DNA from: Vesta saturnalis
Taxonomy: Eukaryota; Arthropoda; Insecta; Coleoptera; Lampyridae
Length of the DNA: 64,000 bases
Assembly (NCBI GenBank): GCA_036346205.1
Contig: JARFJB010001819.1
Location: 4,494,001 to 4,558,000 of the forward strand
Direction of reading: 5' to 3'
Shown: positions 31,140-42,695 of the stretch, in pieces
Layout of the letters: each line of letters begins with the position of its first letter
How positions within the stretch are numbered: position 1 is the stretch's first letter
Notes under the pieces: model-generated
The model's input: only the letters and a program-made list of their open reading frames with translations
Database searches by the model: none
Told to the model about the DNA's origin: nothing
Made by a program: the position numbers and the translations under genes

Positions 31140-33690
31140 TTAATTTACTAAATAATAATCAGTGGTTTGAATACTAATAATAAACAAAGATAATGATAAT
31201 CTAACCAGTAAAAGGCTCTTTAGCTGGAATAGGCGCGAAATAACATAATAACAATTGGTCGCTAATAAATACCAAGTCCGGTTAAGGAGCGCGGAACCAG
31301 AAATCGCGTATAGAGCAGTATGGTTGAAACGCGTTGTGATTGAAGGGTAGAAAAAAAATGTACATGTAAACATTTCGAGATTCATACAGTAAGTAACGAT
31401 CTATTATTTATATCTATATATTATGTCGTGACAGTAGACAAATAACTGTCCGGTAGGGACGATACCGTTAGTTGAGAATGCTACATCGTCCGGGGCACGA
31501 TTTGGCCAGTAACCGGTCTGCTCCTATGGTATTACTCAAGAAAACAATACAATTTTGGATCGACCTGGCTACCAGGGGCGGTCAAGGTCGAAACAGACAG
31601 GCCCCGCTGCTGACGACTGTGCAAGGACTTAATGGCGAGTCAGTACGTGGAATGTTAGAGGTGTGCATGGTAAAGAATTTTAAATTGCGAATGTAATGTA
31701 CGAAAGACACCTCGATATTCTGTGTGTATCGGAGACAAAGCGCTAAGGAAAGGATGCTGTAGAGATGGAGGATGGCAGTCTGGCAGTATGGTCAGGAGTT
31801 GAGACGGAAGTGCATGGCGCAAAGGGGGTTGGAATGATCATAAGTGAAAGAGAGAAAAGATGTGTTAAACAGTACGAATTGGTATCTCCCCGGGTAATAT
31901 GGGTTAGAATGAAAATGGAGAAGCGAAGGAGGCAGTGAGAATAAGTAAAGAGGAAGTGATGGCTGTGGAAGGAGAGAAAATGCAGAATGATTTTGAGGGA
32001 AACAAAAAACTCTTCAGGAAATGGGTCAAAAATACAAAACGTGGCCCAAAACAGAACGCTGCAGAAGTGATGAATGCTAGAAACGAAATAGTATGGGACG
32101 ATTATGAAGTGAGGAAATGCTGGCAAGAATATTTCGGAAAGCTGTACAGTAGTGAGGAAAGTAAGACTGAAGGGTTAAATAAGGAGAATATAGAAGAAAT
32201 GATGGATAAAACTGAGAAGGATCTTGGAATAAATGAGGTAGAGAAAACGGAAAGGTTGAAAATGGCAAGGAGCAGGCGTAGATGAAATCACTGGTGAAAT
32301 GCTCAAGTATGGTGGTGCAAAGCTTATACGAAGATTGTGGAATTATTCAATGTATGCCTTATGTGGAAAAGTGCCGAGTGATTGGAAGAGCGCGATCATT
32401 GTACCAGTTAAAAGGGGGAACAAGAATGATTGTAAGAACTACAGAGGAATAAGCTTACTCAGGGTGCCTGGTAAAGTGTTTGGAAGAATACTGATTGATA
32501 GAGTACGAGAAACTACACAAACTAAGATATGGGATGTGCAAGGTGGCTTCATGTCAGGGAAAGGATGTGTCGATCAGATGGTTGCTCTCCAGCAGATGAT
32601 CAAAAAGTGTTTAAAGGTAAAAAGGAAATTGTACTGTGCGTTTGTAGATCTGGAGAAAGCATATGACAGAGTGAATAGGGAAAAGTTGTGGGAAATATTA
32701 AATGAATATGGCGTAAATAAAGATCTAATAAATGGAATAAGGGCAGTATACAACGGTAGTCGGGCATGTGTTAGGGTGAGAGGAGGTGTGAGTGAATACT
32801 TTAATATTGAGCAAGGAGTGCGACAAGGCTGTGTGATGTCACCGTGGTTGTTCAATGTATACATGGATAAATGTCTTAGACAAGCATGTACCGATACAAA
32901 TGGTGTAATGGTTGGTGACGTAAATGTACGACTTCTGTAAATGTGAACAAAACTAAGATTGTGGTGTTCAATCGGGAAGGTGGAAGGGAGAGTAGAGTAT
33001 TTACTCTGCAAGATGAAATTGTGGAGCAAGGGGACGAGCTAGTATATCTCGGTAGAATGATTACTGCAGATGGTACAATTGAGAGCGAGATTGGACGAAG
33101 GGTCAATGCTGGAAGGAAAGTGATTGGAAGTATGTGGACGATAATGAGAAATGAAAGCATGAGACTAGCTGCGAAACGAGCAATCTATAATAGCGTATTC
33201 GTCCCGTCAGAACTGTATGGAAGTGAGACATGGGTATGTCAAAAAAAGCACGAAAGAAAAATAAATGCCGTGGGTATGAGATTCCTGAGAAGCGCATGTG
33301 GTAAAACGAGAAGGGACAAGATAAAAAATGAATGCATAATGACGGAGTGTGGGTGAGGAGAAGACGATGATGGATTACATTACGTTGGTTTGGTCACATT
33401 GAGAGAATGAACAACGCAAGATTAACGAAACAAATATATGTGGGTGAGGTTAGGGGAAAGGCCCTGGTAACGTAAAACTTGGCTGAATGTAGTAGAATCT
33501 ATGATAAAGGAAAGAAAGATAAGGAGTTTTAAAAACAAAAGGGCATGTCAGAGACTATGTATGAACCTTGCGGAAGCTAGGGAGGTGTGCGGAGATAGGA
33601 AAGCATGGAAAAAGATTGTGAATGAAAAATAAATAGGAGGCAGGGATTGTTTTTGCCTACCCCGCAAGGGAATGGCGTGAAGGTTAAGTT
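31140..33690 (+). mobile_element. RTE-like LINE nested in LINE B
   Basis: A second LINE lies between the two halves of LINE B. The 5' part before about 31630 is non-coding or unrecognised. Endonuclease fragments follow, then a reverse transcriptase and a C-terminal zinc-knuckle/endonuclease-like end. The 3' end near 33690 (GGGAATGGCGTGAAGGTTAA) adjoins LINE B sequence. The target duplication could not be identified with confidence. Confidence 0.75.
31635..33632 (+). pseudogene. RTE-like LINE polyprotein (endonuclease and reverse transcriptase)
   Basis: The start, in mixed frames, reads STWNVRG, NVMYERHLDILCVSETKR, EDGSLAVWSGVETEVHGAKG: the endonuclease N-terminus. After a gap in the endonuclease, a linker is open at 31935-32285. 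The reverse transcriptase (32299-32940) reads EMLKYGGAKLIRRLWN, VPSDWKSAIIVPVKRGN, YRGISLLRVPGKVFGRILID, YCAFVDLEKAYDRVNREKLW (motif with catalytic Asp) and QGVRQGCVMSPWLFNVYMDK. The FADD-containing segment is deleted between 32935 and 32945. Then VVFNREGGRESRVFTLQDE and LVYLGRMITADGTIESEIGR follow (32943-33356), ending with WFGHIERMNNARLTKQIYVG near 33390 and later DRKAWKKIV. Loss of the FADD region makes it inactive. Confidence 0.85.
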
Positions 33691-33694
33691 GTTT

Positions 33695-33885
33695 TAATAA
33701 AAATTTGCAATGAGCCTATCGAACAAGTAAAGCAATATAAATATCTAGGTGTTGTTTTAGATGAGAATCTTACTTTTAATCTTCATGCCAATTTCGTTGC
33801 TCAAAAGATTGCAAAAAAATCGAATTTTTTATGCAGGTTAAGTAATACGATCAGTACCTGGTCAAAACTTTTAATCTATAAAACC

Positions 33886-33938
<53 letters not shown>

Positions 33939-34307
33939 TGTTCATCAATTCTTTACTTACTAAACAATACTGAAATGTCTATGCTTCAAAAAGACAGAAT
34001 CGAGCATTAAGATAAATTGTAATCGTTATACACATATTAAGGATATGTTAACTAGTACCAATTTACTAAGTGTTAATGAACACCTATCGAACACAATAAG
34101 TTATGTCAGCGATGTGCATAGCTATGACACAAGATCAGCAAGAAACTTTTACATCTCAACTGTTCGAATTTCACAAGAACACAATAATTTATTTCGTAAT
34201 GGACTTGTACAATATAATAGACTAGCAAATTATATAAAAAGATGTAATAATTTAAAGAGGTTCAAGAAAAAACTTTATAATTATGTCACAGACAATGTCT
34301 GTATTTA
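33695..34307 (+). pseudogene. LINE B reverse transcriptase C-terminal part
   Basis: LINE B resumes with ICNEPIEQVKQYKYLGVVLD, NLTFNLHANFVAQKIAKKSN and FLCRLSNTISTWSKLLIYKT. It is then interrupted by a (TA)n tract and continues at about 33960-34305 with CNRYTHIKDMLTSTNLLSVN and ARNFYISTVRISQEHNNLFR, ending VTDNVCI with a stop at 34306. The order KYLGV, RYT..ML..LSV is typical of the CR1/Jockey-like C-terminus. It joins logically to 29654-31135 across the RTE-like insertion. Confidence 0.8.
33889..33935. repeat. (TA)n microsatellite
   Basis: About 23 TA units within the LINE B C-terminal coding part. Confidence 0.95.
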
Positions 34308-34559
34308 AAATCAATTGCGATTTATATTCCTGGAATTTTTTTTATTTATATATACCTGCACTGTATTTATTTTTTGTTGTTTTTGCATAAAAGTAGTAGT
34401 GTTTTTGTGTATTAGCACACATTGCTGTTGAAATAAAGTTATTAATATTATTATTAATAGAGGCATATTACAAAGGGTGTCCATAATTAAAGAGGTGTGT
34501 CACCTTTGATTCAAATTTAATTTATGCCTATCATATTAACAACATTTTCAAGGAATCAA

Positions 34560-34675
34560 TGCAGTTAGGATTCATTTACTGCACTTGTAAAGGTTTGAAA
34601 ACATCTACTCCATTTCAAACCCTTTACAAATCATTCGTTCTTAGTAAATTGGAATATCGTTTTGCATTCTCATAT
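34560..34675 (+). pseudogene. Small LINE C-terminal fragment
   Basis: LGFIYCTCKGLKTSTPFQTL and YKSFVLSKLEYRFAFS match the CR1/Jockey-like segment just before LEYCSVVW. It lies after LINE B's tail and duplicates a domain that LINE B lacks after its (TA)n, so it is probably a separate truncated insertion. Confidence 0.55.
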
Positions 34676-34869
34676 ACGTATGTATAAAGAGAAAGCTATG
34701 TAATCGGTTTGAATTTCAAACACTTTTTTTACATATCTCGAGGTTTTGTGGCCTAACAAAACGAAAAACATATTTTTAGAAAAAACTATTTCGTGTCTGA
34801 GTGTGTCTGTGTGTGAGTGTTCGGGTACTTTTGAACCATTAAAGCCATCGATATGAATTTGGTACAAAA

Positions 34870-35610
34870 ATTCTTTGCCATAAAATCTAGATCAAGTTCG
34901 TTAATGTGCAAAATCCAACAAGTGGCGGGCCATTTTTAGGGGATCAGAAAACTAAAAAATTAATTGTTTCAAATTTTAAAATGATACATAAATAAAATAA
35001 CAAACTAATACTTTTTTATATAATTTCAAAATAAAAAAATATATAATAAGTGGTGCAAAATTGCGCATTTTTTAATTTATCAACTGATTGTTTTTAAAGT
35101 CGAGCATTGGGGGTTTTTAAGATCCCTAAGAATAAATCATGTCAAAATTTAAAAATGCAAAATGGCAAATCAAAAATGGGGGATTATCAGTTTATTTAAC
35201 TTATCAATGGATTTTTTTGAAAGTCGGGTATTGGGGGTTTTTAAGATCGGTAAGGGTAAATCATTTGTCAAAATTAAAAAAATCAAAATGGCGGCTCCAA
35301 AAATGGGGGATTATCGTATCTAAAATCCGATATGACTAAAATTCAGGTGTTGTGGGTTAATGATCAATTTTGCAACTTTGTTAATTTCTAAAACATTATC
35401 TAAATTAAAAAAAATTTAAAAACTGCCAGTGGCGCACCGTTCTTAGGGTGCAAAATAATTTTGAAAGTTGGGTATTTGGGGTTTTTAAGATCGCTAAGAA
35501 TAATAATTTGTCAAAATTAAAAATTCAAAATGGCGGATCAAAAATGGGGAATTATCGTGTTTAAAAACTGATAAGACTCAAATTCAGGTAGTGTGGGCTT
35601 TGAAGTTATT
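34870..35610 (+). repeat. Degenerate direct repeats, about three units
   Basis: A unit of the form GTCGGGTATTGGGGGTTTTT, AAGATCGGTAAGGGTAAATC, TTGTCAAAATTAAAAA, AAAATGGCGG...AAAAATGGGG occurs at about 35098-35200, 35220-35345 and 35463-35605 with changing spacing. AATTCAGGT(A/G)(T/G)TGTGGG closes the last two. This is an internally repetitive part of an unidentified dispersed repeat. Confidence 0.65.
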
Positions 35611-35620
35611 TATTTACATA

Positions 35621-36464
35621 CCGGTGGTCAAAGAAAAATAAATTATCTGTAAAGCACAATTTTTCAAAATCTCGGACCCGTCGGTTTTATATTTTTCGGG
35701 GCAGATTTTAAAAAAAAAAATACAGGGTGTCTCAAAAAGATTTGTAAAAATTTTTTTTCAAATTGCAACCCAATTTTTTTTTATTTTTGGATTGCCCTTA
35801 AAAACATTTGTCATGTAGCATTTTATAAGTCCAAGCGTTTTGGAGTTATTCGCATTCAAAATTTAAAATTGAAAAAGGTCATAAAAACGAAAAATAAAAT
35901 AATTTTATAACGTTTTATTATATCGAAAACAAAGATTCGTAAACTTAAAATAATTTTATTTCAGCAAATGTTCGAAATGTCCTCCGTTAGTCAACTGACA
36001 ATAGCCAAGCGATCTACAAATTCCTGCTGCAATTTCGAACCATTTCGGGCGTTATTCGACGTATTTCTTGACGGATACGTTGTTTTAAATCATCTAGATT
36101 TGCCGGTTGGTTTTTAAATACCTTGCCTTTAAGGTATCCCCAAAAAAGTCTAGTTGGGGATCGGGTCATCTTGGTTTAAATTTTGAATGGAATAACCCAA
36201 AACGCTTGGACTTAGGTATAGCACATGCTACATGACAAATGTTTAGAATTGTAAGGGCAATCCAAAAATGCAATAAAAAAATTGGGTTGCAAATTGAAAA
36301 AAAAAATTTTTTTTAGCAAATCTTGTTTGAGACACCCTGTATAAAATTTTTTTTTTCGCAAAATCTGCCCCGAAAAAATATAAAATCGACGGGTCCGAGC
36401 AATTTTTGAAAAAAATTGTGCTTTACGAGATATTGAATTTATTCCTTTCTTTACGACCACCCGG
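35621..36464 (-). mobile_element. Foldback Tc1/mariner-superfamily element with TA target duplication
   Basis: Arms 35621-35890 and about 36165-36464 are inverted copies: CCGGTGGTC / GACCACCCGG at the ends, ATCTGCCCCGAAAAA, TACAGGGTGTCTCAAA / TTTGAGACACCCTGTATA, CCAAGCGTTTTGGAGTTATT. TA lies outside both ends (35619-35620 and 36465-36466). The ~270-bp centre is, on the minus strand, the last part of a Tc1/mariner-superfamily transposase. This is a deletion derivative of an element like that at 1-2640. Confidence 0.85.
35900..36165 (-). pseudogene. C-terminal end of a Tc1/mariner-superfamily transposase
   Basis: On the minus strand, pieces read DPQLDFFGDTLKARYLK (the family has SPDLTPLDFFLWGYLK), VSVKKYVE..RPKWFEIAAG (family: RIRQEIRRITPEM) and CQLTNGGHFEHLLK, a close match to the family's C-terminal GGHFEHL. 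Only about 80 codons survive, and they are frame-broken. Confidence 0.7.
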
Positions 36465-36466
36465 TA

Positions 36467-37294
36467 TATGAGAAAACATAATGGCAGATAATTTGGTAGC
36501 GGTTTTTTTTATTCGGTCTCCTAAATACCAATTAGCTATTGAGCGGGTTTTAGTTTAAATTTCTTCAATTGCTGTTTTATATGGAAGAAGAACCATATCC
36601 TAAATTTATTTCATATGCAGAATTAGTAACAAAATTTAACTTTATAACTCTATTTGATCATAGGAAGTGTAGCGGTCAAATGTTTCTATACAATTTGCTA
36701 AATGGATTAATTGACAATTCAAATTCGTCAGAACTAAGTTACGTTTAAGATACCTGTGGTTGAAACTCGTTTTTGCTACATTTTTCCTTAAAATACCAAG
36801 GATCAACCATTTTCACATGTCCTTAATGGGTTTCTATGTTAGACAACCACAATAAATAGATAAACAATGTGGATGTTTTTACACTCAGCCACCATATGTA
36901 TAGAAAGGTTATTAATGAACACATCTGCAAATAATACAAAATAAAAAAATTTAATTGGCCTCAAATTTCTGTGATAGTTTGCTTTTTGTTGTTCTTACTG
37001 TGTAATAAGCTTTTAACATTATATGACACGATATTTCGTTATTTAATGTGATATTTATATGTGATAATTGTAGTGTTCCTGATTGTTACAACTTGTGATA
37101 CATACCTTTATGTTTATGCATTTCAAGATAAGCCAACAACAAAACCGGTCCTATAAAATTTGTCAGCTTCATATTGAAATTAAACATAATTAATTTAACT
37201 GTTACAATCATGAAAAAGTCTCATATGGAAACGACTTTTCACCATTTTCCATAGCAAATAAGAATGTGACATATTTTAAAGAATTTATACTTAC
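36467..37294. other. No gene recognised; probable intron of the gene at 37295-38471
   Basis: No protein similarity was seen. The sequence lies directly downstream of a strong splice donor (GTAAGTAT on the minus strand), so it is most likely intronic. Confidence 0.45.
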
Positions 37295-38295
37295 CACGTC
37301 CTCTCGCTGCTTTTTTACCTCGCAGAGGAGGAGGAATTCTTCTTCTGATTACAGGTTCTTCACTATGTACGATTTTAGCTATATCACCAGGATCATCAAT
37401 ATAATCATCGTCGCTATTACACTGCAACGAATTCATAAACTTTGTATTCTCCTTTTCTTCTTCCTCATCCTTTTCTTTTTTTTCAATCAATTTATCATAT
37501 AATTTTTCAGCCTTATTAGTAAAGAGTTTTGATTTTTTCATTATTTCTTCATTTTTCATGGAATCATTCATACTTCTTTTTTTGAACTTGATGGACTATT
37601 TTGTGATGATTTGAACTTCTTTTCGTCATCTTTATTCTCTGCGTATAATTTACGTTTTGTTTGTCTACCTGTTCTCATAACATAAATATCGTTTGAATTA
37701 TTATCTTGCTCAAAAATCTCATTATCCTCTTCAAAATCATACGAGAGCGAATTATTCTTATTCCTTAATAAAGTTCCATTAAATCTAACATCAGGTAATA
37801 TTGGTTTTCCATATGGAGCATAGTGTGGTGATTGACGCTGATAACTATCATAAATTTGAATTAATTTTTTATGGTATTCAAATATAATACGTTTTTTCTC
37901 TGATAAGCTTAAATTTACAATTTTTGGATTACAATATATAGGTGGATTGTATTTTGGGGTATAAGCAATTTGTGGAAGAGGTTTATGATTTGTTGGTACA
38001 CTATTAAACACATCAACATCATCAAAATCATCTAATTTTTGCTTTACTTCTTTTTTTAAAAATTTATTTTCTTTCACAGTAGAAGTTGGAGATGCTGACA
38101 CAAGATCGCTATTTTCTACATCAACAGGTACACTATGTTTACGTAATTCATCAATCATTTTGCAATTTTTATCAGTATCTTTCCAAATACGTCTCTGTTG
38201 ATCTTCAGCAGTCGCAGTTGATTTAGAACGGTTTAAAACTTGATACAACTCATACATTTCCTGATTGGATAAGGAGGCATCATACGAGCCTGCCT
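37295..38295 (-). CDS. Unidentified protein-coding gene, large internal exon (probably host)
   Basis: The exon begins after acceptor TTATTTACAG (38296-38297 complement) and runs 1001 bp to donor GTAAGTAT (complement of 37294 and below). Together with the first exon it gives about 360 codons. Recognisable features are compositional: an acidic and Asn-rich middle (DDFDDVDVF), a region NPKIVNLSLSEKKRIIFEYH, KRLIQIY-like helix and PHYAPYGKPILPDVRF, Lys-rich helix with EKKEKDEEEEKEN, then DDDYIDDPGDIAKIVHSEEP and a basic RRRIPPPLRGKKAARGRG tail. It could be a nuclear protein, but the family was not recognised. One reading-frame change falls in an A7 run at about 37580. Further exons must lie at lower coordinates and were not found. 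Confidence 0.55.
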
Positions 38296-38392
38296 CTGTA
38301 AATAATTATTCATATATTATCTATCCAAAAGATGAATTAATTAAGGAAATTCAAATGGAACTTTAATTCGACTCTTTTTATGAACTTTTTAC

Positions 38393-38471
38393 CTTTCAAA
38401 CAATCTGCAACTTCACAAATTGACGGAGTAACTTCATTTTCGTCGTCAGATAATTTGAATTCATTGGACAT
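38393..38471 (-). CDS. First coding exon of the unidentified gene
   Basis: The ATG is the complement of 38469-38471. The exon reads MSNEFKLSDDENEVTPSICE and VADCLK, then donor GGTAAAAAG. Splicing to 38295 completes a Glu codon and stays in the frame of the large exon (KEAGSYDASLSNQEMYEL). The intron is 97 bp. An acidic N-terminus with this length fits a nuclear or cytosolic protein without signal peptide. Confidence 0.6.
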
Positions 38472-41400
38472 TTTTTTAAATATATTATTTACATATGTTT
38501 AATAAAAAATAATTAAAAGTATACTGAACTTTTACATTTATATATTTAAATGACGATGAAAGGTTATGTTTGATATATTAGAACTGTTCGTAATGATATT
38601 AGCTACACTACAAACCGCCAATTTAAAAGTTTTGAAACATAAGCGTACACATAATTTTTAAAAAAGATAAAATAAAATATTCACAACACCAAGTTTTCTA
38701 ATTTTCTTCGTTATTTTAGAATAAATAAGCTTATGATATACCATAGTGTATTTTTAAATTAATTACCTGTCAAATGACACCAAACTCAACCTAGGTTGGA
38801 ATTTAAAAAAATTCAAGATGGCTGTCTCTGACAAACACCAGCATAAAACAAACGAAACTCATATCAAAATATGGGTATTTAAGTATGTTTTAACCCCACC
38901 AAATGTCAAATCTAAATGTCAAACCGTTTCTACATAATCCCATTTGGTGCAATTCTATTCGCACACCCTGTATATTGCAATATAGGACTATGTGCAATCA
39001 GTTTGACTATTTTATGTTAACTAAAGCAAATCTCATTCTTACGTAAGTTTTCGGTTCTTGTATATGAGCAAGTTTTGCAAAATAATGGAAATAACTGTAT
39101 CTGAACGCAGGTGAGGTATTATACATTTAAAGCGCTATCGGTACATTTTTCTAATTTACTTTACATTAGCCTCACAAACCTCAAAAAACTGTAAGGCTCT
39201 TTAAATTCTGGTAAGTTTCCTGCTATATAGCATCTCGATAAGTAGATAGCGAGATACACGCACGAAGTGGTGCATCGCGGACCCAATTCGTAACCTTTTC
39301 GCGTTAGAAAGAGATAAAGCATGGGTGGAGTCAACTTTATTCAATATTTACAACGCGCGCTGTTTTATTTTTGAAGTTTTAATATTAATTCAACAGATAC
39401 TGTTTTTTATTGCATAGCAATGGAATGGTGTTTTATTTATCGTCGGAGGAAATATGAAACAATGGTTCCTACCGGAATTTCTGCACAGTATTGTTGAAAT
39501 GACTACTTGTAAGAGCGTTTAATAATTTTTACTCAATGGTAAGATGTACGATATCTAACACATCTTAAAAAGATTTGTCCTATTTTAATTTTACAAATTC
39601 TGATTTTTATCATACTAAATAAAATAGAAGACGGTTAAAATAAGTAACAAATAGAATCGGCTAAGATGGTGGGTTAGATTCACTAAGTGTAAGTTCAAAA
39701 AACGAATTCTGTTGTACTAAATTTTGTTTTATTATTATCAATATTCGTTTTATGCTGTTTCAGCAAATAAATGAAACAAACTGTACGCAGCGAATCATGG
39801 TTTATAAATATTTTTCACATAAAAAACACACAGTTCATATTTCCAAACACAAAATTGTACTTACTGGAGGTAAATTGTGCAAATCTAAAAAAATGCTAGG
39901 GGACGGTCATAAAATCAAAGTTTTCATATATTCGGATATTATTTATACGCACAAGAGGCTGCAGTCTAGATTTCTTCTTCTTCTTTGCACGTTGACCTAT
40001 TACTACTTCTTCAGGTTATTTATAGTATTGTTTGATTATGATATTAATACATAATAATAAACAGATCTTGATATTATATCTGCCCCATATTCTTTGCATG
40101 GGAAAGAAATGCGTGATGTACTAGAAAACAATTCTTCTATTACATTATCAAAAACCTCAACACCAAATATATAAGAAAAAACAATTATGCTTATGTATCA
40201 TGTTGGAAGGATCTGGGGAACTGACTCCCCCTATATTCCATCCCTCATGCTCGTCTCTCTCTCACACTGACTACGGATGTTCCCGCAGCAGCATACACTT
40301 ACTATACGATATGCGCTATCTTATTTACTCGCGTGTAAAGCATTAACAGTGACGGGTTTCGGTGCACTACACTATTATCAAGGGTTACACTCGTACAGGA
40401 CAGATGTCACTTTCGAAGGAATACTTTTATTAAATTTTATCAACATTTTCATAAAACCAAAAAGATGAATGGTCTCCGTAGAGTTTGTTTATCATCTCCA
40501 TGTAAATGATTCATTGCGTTATTAACAATTGTGGTGATTATATTTAAACTAAAGATAAGTCAGCGATTAGTCTAGCGTGTAAGTCTAGCAAATTGTACAC
40601 AAAAAAAAGCGTTGCGCTTTTGTTCACAATTATCAAGAGAATGGATATGATGCATTGTTCTTCGTAAATTGTTTTACAACAAATTCTTATATAAATTATG
40701 TGCGTAATTTAATAAATAGCCTACCATTTTATATACAATTATTGGGCCTTCCGTCTCATATAGTTCTGTTAGTAAGTTTAATTAGTATTGATTGCTATAA
40801 ATTAGTATGGAGTTAAGTTTTGATTCGTGCAGTATCTATTAACATATGTTTAAATAAAATCAATGCAATACTTATGACAGTTATTTAAATAGCTCATAAT
40901 GAAGAAGAGATATTTATCAAGTGTGGGTAAGATACTGGAAAGCAATGAATACTGGAATCGTGTTAGAAGTTCTTGAGTTTGGTACAATCAGCGTATTTCA
41001 GCCACTTTAATAATCAGACAAACAATTTGATGAGTTTATTTTCTCCACTTTTTTAGTTAGTTTACAAGTTGTAATATCTTCACAACCATTCAACCCAAAT
41101 AAAGTCTCTGGTTCGAACCTGTTTGGCGTGGGTGTTTTGTAGAAGTATAGTGGGTTAGGTTTGTAGAGCAGTCTTGGCTAAAACCTCGCCTTTTCCAAAA
41201 TAAAGTCAATAAAAAATTTAAACATGAAAAGGAATGATACAGGTGCTGTGGAAACGTTGTGTGTCCCCCTATTATTAGGTACTAGTAATGCTGTTTATGG
41301 ACATGGATGGATGACGTACTTCATTGTCATTCATTGTCAAGTGTTTGTACCTATCTACATTTCTAAAAGTGCAAATGCGCACACCAAAACCAGCGACATG

Positions 41401-42695
41401 GACAGCCTGATAAACGTATCCAAAGAATTTTCAAAAATTACATGGCTGCATCGATATAATCATTGTGACAGGTAACTTTAGGAGAAAAAAGGATAGGTAT
41501 AGACTATTATATTATACTTAATGTTTATCTATAACGATATTTTCAGAGAGTTATAATATAATAAAAATTATTAAACTTCATGTCATATTGTACCAATAAT
41601 AAATCAGTTTTCGTAGTTTAACACGACATATACTATAGCATCAGTTTTCTCGGGTCAATTTGACAATACCATTATCTCATTTTAATTAATGGTAACATTC
41701 ATGTAACGATATTTATTATAAATTTTACAAACTGATATACCGTGTGTACACTTATTTTAAATTAGCAATATATGTATTACACTTAATTTGTCATTAGATT
41801 CCACATTTTTAAATAAAAATGTATGTTTTTTGCATATTTGGATTGAATGGTTTGTATACGTACCAACGGCTCAAGTATGAAATAAATTCATTTTGCTAGA
41901 ATCTTTTTTTTTAATTGGCCAAACTGCTTTTAAAGGAGCAAATGTTATCGAAAAAATCTTAAAACTCCAAAATTAACATTTTTTTATTGTATTCAGTGAT
42001 TAATAAACGTTCAAATACAATGTGGGCCCAGACTATTAAATACCAATAAATTGGCAACCATTTTCACTTTTACTTGAATTAAATATGTAACAATAGTTAT
42101 TTGTTATACAAGAAGATAAAATACAATTTTATCGATGAGTGAAAAATGTTAGGTCATGAGCGACGAACGAGCGAATGAATTAATTTTCACGAGTCGATAG
42201 TTGTATTTTCTCATCGTGTATATGTGTAACATTCTATTTTTTTCTATAGCAAGTTTTTGTATGTAGTCAAGTTGCTTTGGTATGTGGTGAATCCTTGCGA
42301 TATTGTAGGTTTACATTCCATTAATATAAGTAATTTGATTGTAATCTCATAATATTTAGAATTTACATCAGTTCTACATACATAAAGACAAAATTTACAT
42401 CGATTGGGGCTTGAACCTTGATGGGCAGTTGGTTAATACTTAGCACAGGTCGGGTTCAAACCTACTCGAGGTAAACTTTTATTTAATACAAAAAATGGGG
42501 CTAGTGGCGATTCATTTATAGTTCGAATTATGGCGTGATCGTTAGCGTTTTACATCGCATAGTGAGCTAAGTGTATGTTGTTCATGTTTCGAACAAGGAA
42601 TTCGTGTAAGTATTTAATAAACAATACTTTTTGCATTTTAAACGCATGGATAACGTAATTTTATGCACAATAAAGAAACATCTTTACACTTGTTA
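38472..42695. other. No gene recognised; upstream region and repeat fragments
   Basis: 38472-38900 is the presumed promoter side of the unidentified gene; no TATA or other element stands out. TATTCGCACACCCTGTATAT near 38950 matches the recurrent ACACCCTGTAT motif. At 41108-41120 (CTGGTTCGAACC) and 42448-42462 (CGGGTTCAAACC) there are B-box-like sequences; the second has TGGGCAGTTGG about 25 bases upstream. These may be decayed tRNA-derived repeats. The remaining sequence shows no protein similarity. Confidence 0.35.

Larger units (their letters stand above)
26701..34455 (+). mobile_element. LINE B (CR1/Jockey-like), split by a Penelope-like element and by an RTE-like LINE
   Basis: LINE sequence begins near 26730 with MIDLLITNTKFVNYNI and PNISDHSII. 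It is interrupted by the Penelope-like element at 26813-29641, resumes for the linker and reverse transcriptase (29654-31135), is interrupted again by an RTE-like LINE (about 31140-33690), and finishes at 33695-34307. The 3' end at about 34430-34457 is an ATT-rich microsatellite (TTATTAATATTATTATTAAT), a common CR1/Jockey-type tail. The 5' end is truncated. Confidence 0.8.

Noticed and set aside
31743..32268. Long minus-strand frames opposite the RTE-like LINE
   Set aside because: They are antisense shadows of the RTE-like coding sequence; their Ser/Phe/Pro-rich composition mirrors AG-rich coding DNA.
32574..33160. 151- and 94-codon minus-strand frames
   Set aside because: Antisense shadows of the RTE-like reverse transcriptase.
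34870..35610. CRISPR-like or satellite array
   Set aside because: Only about three diverged units with unequal spacing and no unique spacers. It is ordinary degenerate internal repetition in a eukaryotic repeat.
42400..42480. tRNA gene suggested by TGGGCAGTTGG and GGGTTCAAACC
   Set aside because: The spacing between the boxes (about 25 bases) is too short for a tRNA and no acceptor stem forms.
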